DNA of 6,970 nucleotides, taken from NCBI GenBank assembly GCA_010365205.1, contig JAAFGU010000126.1, positions 1 through 6,970 of the forward strand, given 5' to 3'. Source of the DNA: Aromatoleum sp. (GTDB taxonomy: Bacteria; Pseudomonadota; Gammaproteobacteria; Burkholderiales; Casimicrobiaceae). How positions within the stretch are numbered: the first letter of the stretch is position 1; every line of letters begins with the position of its first letter. A program made the position numbers and the translations under genes. A model generated the notes under the pieces. It had not been told where the DNA came from, searched no databases, and saw nothing but the letters and a program-made list of their open reading frames with translations. Below, in pieces: positions 1 to 5,181 of this stretch.

Positions 1-115
1 TGCCGGCACCGGGGTCGGCAACGTCGACCGACAGCGCGCCGGCGCCCATCAATGCGTCGGCCCACGCATCGGCGTCGCCGGCAGCGGCGTCAAAGCGGAG
101 CGCAACAAATGACAC
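1..115 (-). CDS. prmA: Ribosomal protein L11 methyltransferase, N-terminal fragment (window edge)
   Basis: PrmA is a cytosolic SAM-dependent enzyme that trimethylates ribosomal protein L11. Only the first 38 codons are present; the rest, including the methyltransferase domain, lies beyond the left edge. The visible product begins MSFVALRFDAA and continues through WADALMGAGALSVDVADPG, which resembles the N-terminal substrate-recognition domain of betaproteobacterial PrmA, where an 'ALxxAGALSVxxxD' stretch is typical. I chose the GTG at 113-115 because a GAGG ribosome-binding site lies 8 bases before it and no ATG is available in frame nearby. The gene starts 29 bases after the accC stop, so it probably belongs to the accBC transcript; prmA following accC is common in proteobacteria. 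The identification rests on a short N-terminus plus gene order, so it is good but not certain. Confidence 0.8.
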   Translation of the reverse strand, partial: MSFVALRFDAAAGDADAWADALMGAGALSVDVADPGAG

Positions 116-144
116 GGGTGCGGCCTCGGCAGCCGTGGCGAGGC

Positions 145-1551
145 TCAGCCGGCCAGCTTGCGCTTGGCGAGCTTCTCTTCCAGATAATGGATCGACGTGC
201 CGCCGCGAATGAATTTCTCGTCGAGCAGCAGTTCCTGGTGCAACGGAATGTTCGTCCTGATTCCCTCGACGACCATCTCAGACAGCGCGATCCGCATCCG
301 GGCGATCGCCTGGTCGCGGCTGTCGCCGTACGCAATGACCTTGCCGATCATCGAGTCGTAATACGGCGGCACGAAATAGTTGTGGTAGACGTGCGAATCG
401 ACGCGTATGCCGGGCCCGCCCGGCGCGTGGTAGGAGGTGATGCGCCCAGGCGACGGGACGAACGTGTAGGGATCCTCGGCGTTGATACGGCACTCGATGG
501 CGTGGCCCCTGCTCACGATGTCGCGCTGCCGGAAGCGCAGCTTCTGGCCTGCCGCGACGCGGATTTGCTCCTGCACGATATCGATGCCGGTGATCATTTC
601 GGTGACCGGATGTTCGACCTGCACCCGCGTGTTCATCTCGATGAAGAAGAACTCGTCCTCCTGGAACAGGAATTCGAACGTCCCGGCGCCGCGGTAGCCG
701 ATCTTGCGGCATGCGTCGGCGCATCGCTCGCCGATGCGAACCAGTGCCCGCTGGCTCATCCCGGGGGCGGGCGCCTCTTCGATGATTTTCTGGTGGCGGC
801 GCTGCATCGAGCAGTCCCGCTCGAACAGGTACACGGCGTTCTTGTGCTCGTCGGCGAGCACCTGGATCTCGATGTGCCGCGGATTGCCGAGGAACTTCTC
901 CATGTACACGGTCGGATTGCCGAACGCGGCCTGGGCTTCGGCGCGGGTGAGCGCGACCGCCGACACCAGCGCCGCCTCGGTGTGGACGACCCGCATTCCG
1001 CGGCCGCCGCCGCCGGCCGACGCCTTGATGATCACCGGATAGCCGACGGTGCGGGCGACTTTGACGACCTCCTTCGGGTCATCCGGCAGCGCACCCTCGG
1101 ATCCGGGGACGCACGGGACCCCGGCCTTGATCATCGCGACCTTCGCGCTGACCTTGTCGCCCATCAACCGGATGGTGTCGGCACGCGGACCGATGAAGAC
1201 GAAGCCGGAGCGCTCGACCTTCTCGGCAAAATCGGCGTTCTCGGACAGGAAGCCGTAGCCGGGATGGATCGCCTGGGCATCCGTCACCTCGGCGGCGGCG
1301 ATGATCGCGGGGACATTGAGGTAGCTCTGCGCCGACGCCGGTGGGCCGATGCAGACCGATTCGTCGGCGAGGCGCACGTACTTCGCCTCGCGATCTGCCT
1401 CCGAGTGGACGACGACGGTCTTGATGTTGAGTTCCCGGCAGGCGCGCTGAATTCGCAGCGCGATCTCGCCGCGATTGGCGATCAGTATCTTGCCGAATAA
1501 CTGGTTCGGGTTTTTCGGCACCACCGGGGACGACGGCGAGCGCAGCGCCAC
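145..1551 (-). CDS. accC: Biotin carboxylase subunit of acetyl-CoA carboxylase
   Basis: AccC uses ATP and bicarbonate to carboxylate the biotin carried by AccB, in the cytosol. The 468-residue product aligns with E. coli AccC without apparent gaps in the active-site region at an offset of 17. The N-terminal biotin carboxylase domain starts at FGKILIANRGEIALR (residues 19-33). The ATP-grasp domain has K133 and K176, the glycine-rich loop AGGGGRGM (179-186), H226, E293, E305, N307 and R309 (in EMNTRVQVEH), and R355, matching E. coli K116, K159, H209, E276, E288, N290, R292 and R338. The catalytic set is complete. The family normally starts at Met just before FxKILIANRGE, but here that codon is TTA (Leu). 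The best start is GTG at 1549-1551, four bases after the accB stop with a weak GGTGA upstream, which suggests translational coupling. GTGs at 1522-1524 and 1519-1521 are alternatives without a clear ribosome-binding site. Confidence 0.97.
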   Translation of the reverse strand: MALRSPSSPVVPKNPNQLFGKILIANRGEIALRIQRACRELNIKTVVVHSEADREAKYVRLADESVCIGPPASAQSYLNVPAIIAAAEVTDAQAIHPGYGFLSENADFAEKVERSGFVFIGPRADTIRLMGDKVSAKVAMIKAGVPCVPGSEGALPDDPKEVVKVARTVGYPVIIKASAGGGGRGMRVVHTEAALVSAVALTRAEAQAAFGNPTVYMEKFLGNPRHIEIQVLADEHKNAVYLFERDCSMQRRHQKIIEEAPAPGMSQRALVRIGERCADACRKIGYRGAGTFEFLFQEDEFFFIEMNTRVQVEHPVTEMITGIDIVQEQIRVAAGQKLRFRQRDIVSRGHAIECRINAEDPYTFVPSPGRITSYHAPGGPGIRVDSHVYHNYFVPPYYDSMIGKVIAYGDSRDQAIARMRIALSEMVVEGIRTNIPLHQELLLDEKFIRGGTSIHYLEEKLAKRKLAG

Positions 1552-1555
1552 CGGC

Positions 1556-1999
1556 TCACCCGATCACGACGAGCGGCTGGCCGAATTCGACGGGCTGGCC
1601 GTTCTCGGCCAGGATCTGTTTGACGACGCCTGATTTGTCTGCCTCGATCTCGTTCATCAATTTCATCGCCTCGATGATGCACAGGGGATCACCCGCCTGG
1701 ACCACATCGCCGACCTCGACGAACGGCTTCGAACCGGGTGAGGCCGACCGATAGAACGTGCCGACCATCGGGCTCCTGACGAGATGGCCTTCGGGCTCCG
1801 CCGGAGCGGCCGGCGCCTCTGCGGGCGCAGCCGCCGCGGCGATCGCGGTGCCAGCTGGTGCATGCGCGGTGACCGTCTGCGCGCCGGAAGCGGTGGCTCG
1901 GGTGATCCGTACTCGCTCCTCGCCTTCCTGGATTTCGAGTTCGGCAATTCCGGAACTCTCGACGAGCTCGATCAAGGTCTTGAGCTTGCGCAGGTCCAT
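1556..1999 (-). CDS. accB: Biotin carboxyl carrier protein of acetyl-CoA carboxylase
   Basis: AccB carries biotin between the biotin carboxylase (AccC) and the carboxyltransferase (AccA/AccD). The 147-residue product has the usual three parts. Residues 1-34 are the N-terminal segment MDLRKLKTLIELVESSGI with the acidic EIQEGEERVRI. Residues about 38-70 are a flexible Ala/Pro-rich linker. Residues about 72-147 are the biotinyl domain. The biotin attachment site is EAMKLMNEIEAD with the modified lysine at K113, and the protruding 'thumb' loop characteristic of acetyl-CoA carboxylase carriers is visible at SPMVGTFYRSASPGSKPF (76-93). I chose the ATG at 1997-1999 because it gives the standard N-terminus and has a GAGGT ribosome-binding site four bases upstream. 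The frame stays open about 300 bases further upstream, but that extension is compositionally odd and unlike the family. accC follows after four bases. Confidence 0.97.
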   Translation of the reverse strand: MDLRKLKTLIELVESSGIAELEIQEGEERVRITRATASGAQTVTAHAPAGTAIAAAAAPAEAPAAPAEPEGHLVRSPMVGTFYRSASPGSKPFVEVGDVVQAGDPLCIIEAMKLMNEIEADKSGVVKQILAENGQPVEFGQPLVVIG

Positions 2000-2001
2000 T
2001 G

Positions 2002-2058
2002 TTACCTCGGAAGGTTTCGCAGCGCGCGGTCGAGTGGACCGTGCAGGACCAGAATCGC
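2002..2058 (-). pseudogene. aroQ: Possible remnant of aroQ (type II 3-dehydroquinate dehydratase) N-terminus
   Basis: On the minus strand, just before accB, one frame reads A-ILVLHGP-LDRALRNLPR-stop, with ILVLHGP encoded at 2055-2035 and TAA at 2004-2002. ILVLHGP is the start of the AroQ N-terminal signature (ILVLHGPNLNLLG in typical family members), after which similarity ends at once. In many betaproteobacteria aroQ sits immediately upstream of accB, which is this position. The open stretch (from about 2130) has no ATG, GTG or TTG in frame, so it is probably not translated. Seen: the seven-residue match and the stop. Inferred: a deletion removed most of aroQ and left its first codons joined to the accB ribosome-binding site. 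Chance similarity is the alternative; the match is short, but both sequence and position agree. Confidence 0.4.
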
Positions 2059-2139
2059 GTCCGCGGACTCTGCCCCCTTTGCTGGTCGCGCGCTTAGCTG
2101 CGTTACGTGATTGGGCCGCCCTCGGGCACGTCAGCCCAT

Positions 2140-2157
2140 CGGTTCGCCTACGAACCG
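2140..2157. promoter_or_regulatory. Perfect 7-bp inverted repeat upstream of accB
   Basis: CGGTTCG-CCTA-CGAACCG is a perfect dyad with a 4-base centre, about 140 bases before the accB start. It directly abuts a TTGACG -35-like hexamer read toward accB (2161-2156) and overlaps its last two bases, so it could be an operator. It could equally form a small RNA hairpin in an accB leader. No regulator can be named from the sequence. Confidence 0.3.
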
Positions 2158-2245
2158 TCAAGTTTGCCGCAGATCGCTTCAAATTGCCAGCGTTGGCGCA
2201 AGATGCGAACACTTCGCCGGTTCCGGCGTGTACCACCCGGTGCCG

Positions 2246-2279
2246 GGGGTTGCGCCGTGACGCGGAAGGCGGGAACCCC
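2246..2279. repeat. Imperfect GC-rich inverted repeat after tlpA
   Basis: GGGGTT-g-CGCC, an 11-base loop, then GGCG-gg-AACCCC gives a 10-pair stem interrupted by an asymmetric internal loop. It lies 80 bases past the tlpA stop. No T-run follows on either strand, so it is not a classical intrinsic terminator. It could be a transcript-end structure, a REP-like element or chance in GC-rich DNA. Confidence 0.3.
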
Positions 2280-2358
2280 GTTACGCCCAGCCTTGCAACA
2301 GGGCAAGCGCGTTTCAATTCCGACGGGTTAAGGTCAGAAAGGTTCTTTTAGATGATTT

Positions 2359-2886
2359 TTAAAGCAGTTGGGTGACGATCGACCGCAGTTTTTCCGCTCG
2401 TAGCGGGCCCAACTGCGTATGGACGACGCGCCCCGACCGATCGACGATCACGGTGAAGGGGAGCGCCATCAACTTGTTGCCGAAGGTCCTGGAAAGCTCC
2501 ATTGCGCCATAACCCCCGATGAGGGCCGGGTAGTTGAGCCCGATTTCCTCGACGAACTGCAGGACCTTGTCTTGCTGATCGACGGCGATGCCGACAAATT
2601 GCAGTCCTCTCCCGCCAAATTCGGTCTGGGCGCGCACGAACTCCGGCATCTCTTCCCGGCATGGGCCGCACCAGGTCGCCCAGAAATTGACGACCAGAAC
2701 TTTGCCCTTCCACTGGCCCAGCGACTGTTGTTTCCCCGACGCATCGGGGAGGGAGACCGCGAGCAGTGCCGACCCATCCGCTCCGTCCTGGGTCCCGGGG
2801 TCGCGCTGGCCGACATAGACGCCGAACGCCGCGGCGGTCACGGCGGCCACGGCGATAATGATCCAGGGGGGAAAGCGTCGGCTCAT
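2359..2886 (-). CDS. tlpA: TlpA/ResA-family membrane-anchored periplasmic thioredoxin
   Basis: This is a thioredoxin-fold thiol reductant predicted to be tethered to the inner membrane with its active site in the periplasm; relatives (TlpA, ResA, CcmG) reduce disulfides, often for cytochrome maturation. The 175-residue product starts MSRRFPPW followed by a hydrophobic anchor (about residues 8-25). The AhpC/TSA-Redoxin-like domain runs from about 42 to the end, with the active site WCGPC (72-76, in NFWATWCGPCREEMPEF) and the conserved cis-proline in ALPFTVIVD (P143). The start is uncertain: ATG at 2884-2886 gives the cleanest signal anchor, while ATG at 2896-2898 and GTG at 2914-2916 are in frame upstream; none has a strong ribosome-binding site. 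A 6-bp hairpin, TGTGCC/GGCACA (2899-2917), lies just before the 2898 ATG. The gene follows the nDsbD-like gene by 73 bases, which suggests a shared role in periplasmic thiol chemistry. The cytosolic targets and exact partner cannot be read from sequence. Confidence 0.9.
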   Translation of the reverse strand: MSRRFPPWIIIAVAAVTAAAFGVYVGQRDPGTQDGADGSALLAVSLPDASGKQQSLGQWKGKVLVVNFWATWCGPCREEMPEFVRAQTEFGGRGLQFVGIAVDQQDKVLQFVEEIGLNYPALIGGYGAMELSRTFGNKLMALPFTVIVDRSGRVVHTQLGPLRAEKLRSIVTQLL

Positions 2887-2959
2887 GGGGACCGGCATTG
2901 TGCCAGAACCCGGCACATGCCCACCGCAGAGGGCAGGGGACCCGGCGCCCCGTCCAGGC

Positions 2960-3520
2960 TCAATTGAACCAGGATTTGCGCACCGGGGCCGCCTCGATCA
3001 ACTCGCCCGGAGGCCCCGCGCGGGCCGGCAGCCCAAGCGTGATCTTCTGCGCCTGCGGCGGGTAGCAGACGCCGACGTCGGCACATCCTTGCGACTCGGC
3101 ATGAAGAACGACCGCCCGGCCCGGAGCAGCGTTCGCCAGCGGCAGGCGGACAACCACCGTGCCGCGGTAGGTTTCGACTTCGCCGAAAAACTCGTCCACT
3201 TTGAGCTTTCCCGGCGGCAATCGAGGGCTTCCGGCGAGCGCGACGGGCTCGACGCTGAACTTGAGCTTGTCGCGGTAGAGGTAGTACCCCTTGGCGATCG
3301 CGAACCGCGCTTCGAGCGTCCGATCGTCCATCGCCCGCGCGCTGAACTCGAATGCGCGTTCGGGCTCGAGCAGATCCAGTTGCGCCGTCGCGGCGAGCGG
3401 CAGCATGGCAGCGAAGAGCGCACCCCATGCCGCGCCATGGTGCCGCCGACGCGCCGCCTCAGCCGGGTTTCGAGGCGTCGGTCTCTGCCGCGATCCAGTC
3501 GAGATAGGGAGCAAGTCCAT
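2960..3520 (-). CDS. Stand-alone DsbD N-terminal (alpha) domain protein; lacks the rest of DsbD
   Basis: The product matches the periplasmic N-terminal domain of thiol:disulfide interchange protein DsbD, which passes electrons to DsbC, DsbG and CcmG. Visible hallmarks are GYYLYRDKLKF (78-88), the cap-loop motif VDEFFG with D109, E110, F111, and the redox pair C146 and C152 in QGCADVGVCYPP, with the same six-residue spacing as E. coli C103/C109. The signal peptide is probably GAAWGALFAAMLPLAATA with cleavage before QLDLL (about residue 47). Full-length DsbD is about 570-600 residues; this one ends at 186 (VRKSWFN-stop), and the 73 bases before tlpA cannot hold the transmembrane and thioredoxin domains, so they are deleted or never present rather than frameshifted away. 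The start is unclear: ATG at 3520 overlaps cutA by 62 bases and gives a long positive N-region without a clear ribosome-binding site, yet no start codon exists between the cutA stop and the signal sequence. Confidence 0.85.
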   Translation of the reverse strand: MDLLPISTGSRQRPTPRNPAEAARRRHHGAAWGALFAAMLPLAATAQLDLLEPERAFEFSARAMDDRTLEARFAIAKGYYLYRDKLKFSVEPVALAGSPRLPPGKLKVDEFFGEVETYRGTVVVRLPLANAAPGRAVVLHAESQGCADVGVCYPPQAQKITLGLPARAGPPGELIEAAPVRKSWFN

Positions 3521-3806
3521 CAGTGATGGAGACAGCGATGATTTCGGGAAGTTCGTAGGGGTGCCGCGCGCGGATCGCCGCCTCCAGCTCGACGTAGCGG
3601 CCCGCCACGGTCTTGATCGCCACGGTGACCTCGTCCGCTGTTTCGATCCGGCCGTGCCAGTGATAGAGTGACTCGACCGGTGCGCCCACGCTGACGCAAG
3701 CGGCGAGCCGCGCTTCCAGCAGCGCGCGGGCCAGAGCCTGCGCCGACCCGCGGTCCGGCATCTGCGTCAGCACCAGGATTGCCGCGCCGGCCAAGGAGTC
3801 TCCCAT
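3459..3806 (-). CDS. cutA: CutA-family divalent-cation tolerance protein
   Basis: CutA proteins are small, very stable cytosolic trimers of ferredoxin-like fold that bind divalent metals such as copper; the family was named from copper-tolerance mutants and its true role is still unclear. The product (115 residues, normal length) has the family signatures: ILVLTQMPD near the start, EARLAACVSV with C37, SLYHWHGRIETADEV (47-60), and the near-invariant HPYELPEIIAVSI (82-94) ending in YLDWI. Its ATG (3804-3806) overlaps the fxsA ATG on the other strand. A TTG four codons in (3792-3794) is an attractive alternative start because GGGAG stands just before it, giving 111 residues. The last 62 bases overlap the proposed start of the nDsbD-like gene. 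A TACAAT -10-like hexamer lies at 3831-3826, inside fxsA. Confidence 0.95.
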   Translation of the reverse strand: MGDSLAGAAILVLTQMPDRGSAQALARALLEARLAACVSVGAPVESLYHWHGRIETADEVTVAIKTVAGRYVELEAAIRARHPYELPEIIAVSITDGLAPYLDWIAAETDASKPG

Positions 3807-3807
3807 G
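3795..3807. promoter_or_regulatory. Shared ribosome-binding palindrome and overlapping divergent starts of cutA and fxsA
   Basis: GGAGTCTCC (3795-3803) is a 9-base palindrome. Read on the plus strand, AAGGAG is the ribosome-binding site of fxsA, 6 bases before its ATG (3805-3807). Read on the minus strand, GGGAG can serve the TTG at 3794-3792 of cutA. The cutA ATG (3806-3804) shares two base pairs with the fxsA ATG. There is therefore no intergenic DNA, and each gene's promoter must lie within the other's coding sequence. Confidence 0.6.
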
Positions 3808-4212
3808 CGCTTCGTATTCCTGGCGATTGTACTGGCTTTCCCGGTGCTCGATCTCTACGCGACGGTGCGCGTCGCACGGTGGACGGGCGTGCCCGTCTGG
3901 GCGTGGCTCGGAATGTCACTGGCGGGCGGAATCTATCTGCTCGCGAACGAGCGCGTCGCGTTTCGCGCCAACATCGCGGCCGCGATGCACGGCGAGCAGC
4001 CGGTGCTGCGCGGACTGCTCGATAGCGGCCGCAAGGTGCTCGCCGGCCTCCTGTTGCTGCTGCCCGGCGTGATCAGCGATGTGCTCGGGCTGATTCTGCT
4101 GTCGCTGCCACTCAACGTCGGCCGGTCCTACGAGCCCCAGGGCGCCGGGGTCGGCCGCCGCCACGCATCGCGTCGCGACACACTCGATGGAGAATTCCGC
4201 CGCCTCGAGTAG
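3805..4212 (+). CDS. fxsA: FxsA family inner-membrane protein
   Basis: FxsA is a small cytoplasmic-membrane protein; in E. coli, extra FxsA relieves exclusion of phage T7 by the F plasmid, and its normal function is unknown. The 135-residue product shows the family pattern: N-terminal hydrophobic segment with FPVLDLY (about 3-18), a second membrane segment (about 28-46), the polar stretch NERVAFRANIAAAMHGEQPVLRGLLDSG, and a third hydrophobic segment AGLLLLLPGVISDVLGLILLSLP (80-102) with the characteristic LLPGxxxDxxGLxLLxP. The polar, Arg-rich C-terminus (about 106-135) is variable in the family. The ATG is well supported by AAGGAG 6 bases upstream. It ends in a tandem TAG-TGA double stop. 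It is divergent from cutA and convergent with lgt, so it is probably transcribed alone. Confidence 0.92.
   Translation: MRFVFLAIVLAFPVLDLYATVRVARWTGVPVWAWLGMSLAGGIYLLANERVAFRANIAAAMHGEQPVLRGLLDSGRKVLAGLLLLLPGVISDVLGLILLSLPLNVGRSYEPQGAGVGRRHASRRDTLDGEFRRLE
3826..3831 (-). promoter_or_regulatory. Candidate -10 element for cutA
   Basis: TACAAT on the minus strand matches the sigma-70 -10 consensus in five of six positions and lies 20 bases upstream of the cutA ATG, within fxsA codons 8-9. The hexamer 17 bases upstream (AGATCG) is not a recognisable -35, so support is weak. If used, the leader would be about 12 bases to the ATG or about 24 to the TTG. Confidence 0.25.
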
Positions 4213-4286
4213 TGAGGCCGTCTTCGTGCCAATCCCGGCGATGGCGCCGCACCGGCGCGCGGCTGTCGCGCCCCGGATGTTGTGGC
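4213..4286. other. Convergent fxsA-lgt spacer with two mutually exclusive hairpins
   Basis: This 74-base spacer separates two genes that end toward each other. It contains GCGCCG-CAC-CGGCGC (4244-4258) and GGCGCG-7 bases-CGCGCC (4254-4272), which share bases and cannot form together. Their placement suits a bidirectional transcript end, but neither strand has a T-run after the stem, so intrinsic termination is not established. Confidence 0.35.
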
Positions 4287-5102
4287 CTACTTCAGCCGAT
4301 CGAGCACCGTGGGCTCGGCCTTTCCGGCACGCCGGTACGACCAGACGATCATCACGCTGCCGATGACGATCATCGGCAGCGACAGCCACTGTCCCATCGT
4401 GAACCCGAACGCGAGAAATCCGAGAAAGCTGTCGGGTTCGCGCGCGAACTCGGCGGCGAAGCGGCAGGCACCGTAGCCGACGAGGAAAAGCCCTGACGCT
4501 GCGCCCATCGGTCGGCGTCGCCGCGTGTAGATCCAGAGCACAACGAAGAGCAGCAGGCCCTCCAGCGCGAACTGGTAGAGCTGTGACGGATGGCGCGGCT
4601 CCGGGCCGGCCGGCGGGAACACCATCCCCCACGGCACGTCGGTCACGCGGCCCCAGAGTTCGCCATTGATGAAATTGCCGAGCCGGCCGGCGGCAAGCCC
4701 GAGGGGCACCAATGGAGCGACGAAATCGCTGACGTCGAGAAAGCGCTTGTCGCGCCGGCGCGCGAACAGCCACAGCGCCACCAGTACCCCGAGGAAGCCG
4801 CCATGAAAGCTCATTCCGCCCTGCCACACGGCGACGATTTCGAGCGGATGCGCCAGGTAATACAGCGGCTTGTAGAACAACACGTACCCCAGCCGACCCC
4901 CGAGAATCACGCCGAACACGCCATAGAACAGCATATCGTCGACGTCGCGCGGGTGCCATCCGGTGAGCAGGTTCTGCCGCGCGCGGATCTTGCCGAGGAC
5001 GACGAACAGCACGAACGCGGCCAGATACATGAGCCCATACCACCGGACGGCGACGGGCCCGATCTGGAACGCGATGGGATCGAACTGCGGATGAACGAGC
5101 AT
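4287..5102 (-). CDS. lgt: Prolipoprotein diacylglyceryl transferase
   Basis: Lgt is an inner-membrane enzyme that transfers a diacylglyceryl group from phosphatidylglycerol to the lipobox cysteine of prolipoproteins, the first step of lipoprotein maturation. The 271-residue product has the expected multi-pass hydrophobic profile and family motifs: VRWYGLMY (19-26), GGRLGYVLFY (68-77), the HGGFLG motif with H100 (E. coli H103), the Lgt signature GRLGNFINGELWGR (139-152) with R140, N143 and E148 (E. coli R143, N146, E151), HPSQLYQ (171-177), and a C-terminal R214/E218 region. I chose ATG at 5100-5102, which yields the common N-terminus MLVHPQFDPIAF; the frame can be read from TTG at 5142-5144, but that adds an atypical 14 residues. 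No good ribosome-binding site precedes the ATG. The gene is divergent from ilvD, and a TATAAT at 5149-5144 is its likely -10. Confidence 0.96.
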   Translation of the reverse strand: MLVHPQFDPIAFQIGPVAVRWYGLMYLAAFVLFVVLGKIRARQNLLTGWHPRDVDDMLFYGVFGVILGGRLGYVLFYKPLYYLAHPLEIVAVWQGGMSFHGGFLGVLVALWLFARRRDKRFLDVSDFVAPLVPLGLAAGRLGNFINGELWGRVTDVPWGMVFPPAGPEPRHPSQLYQFALEGLLLFVVLWIYTRRRRPMGAASGLFLVGYGACRFAAEFAREPDSFLGFLAFGFTMGQWLSLPMIVIGSVMIVWSYRRAGKAEPTVLDRLK

Positions 5103-5131
5103 ACGGAGCGAGCGTGCGCCTTGGCGTGCGC

Positions 5132-5149
5132 TAAAATTGGCCAATTATA
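5132..5149. promoter_or_regulatory. Overlapping divergent -10 elements around a 12-base palindrome (lgt/ilvD)
   Basis: AATTGGCCAATT (5135-5146) is a perfect palindrome. On the minus strand a consensus TATAAT (5149-5144) points toward lgt and would start transcription about 35 bases before its ATG. On the plus strand TAAAAT (5132-5137), five of six consensus bases, points toward ilvD with a leader near 77 bases. The -35 regions are poor in both directions (GGCGGC and CGAGCG at 17-base spacing), which suggests activator dependence or weak promoters. If both are used, polymerase binding is mutually exclusive. The AT-rich patch stands out sharply in GC-rich DNA. Confidence 0.45.
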
Positions 5150-5156
5150 CGCAGCC

Positions 5157-5179
5157 ACGCGCCGGAGCCGCCGGCGCGT
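5157..5179. repeat. Perfect 9-bp inverted repeat in the lgt-ilvD control region
   Basis: ACGCGCCGG, a 5-base spacer AGCCG, then CCGGCGCGT is a perfect stem. It falls 41 bases before the ilvD ATG, inside its predicted leader, and over the expected -35 region of the lgt promoter. It could be an RNA hairpin or an operator for lgt. Confidence 0.4.
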
Positions 5180-5181
5180 CA

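Larger units (their letters stand above)
2000..2358 (-). other. 359-base non-coding gap and probable accBC leader/promoter region
   Basis: No convincing gene lies between the tlpA stop and the accB start on either strand; the open frames here have arbitrary Arg/Pro-rich translations. The stretch directly after tlpA (about 2325-2365) is noticeably AT-richer than its surroundings. The gap holds two inverted repeats (2140-2157 and 2246-2279) and the possible aroQ remnant next to accB. A TTGACG at 2161-2156 on the minus strand resembles a -35 element, but the hexamer 17 bases further on (TGGGCT) is a poor -10, so I do not call a promoter. A long untranslated accBC leader is known in E. coli and would be compatible with this gap. 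I see no intrinsic terminator with a U-tract after tlpA, so transcription from tlpA into accBC is possible. Confidence 0.6.

Noticed and set aside
52..1500. A 482-codon plus-strand open frame
   Set aside because: It lies antisense to accC, whose active-site residues are all intact. The translation is Arg/Asp/His-rich with no family features, typical of the complement of a GC-rich gene.
2000..2317. An N-terminal extension of accB by about 106 residues
   Set aside because: The extension is Arg/Ser/Pro-rich and unlike any carrier protein; the internal ATG at 1999 has a strong ribosome-binding site and gives the standard N-terminus.
3916..5043. A 375-codon minus-strand open frame
   Set aside because: It overlaps lgt in another frame and fxsA antisense; the translation is Arg-rich with no domain.
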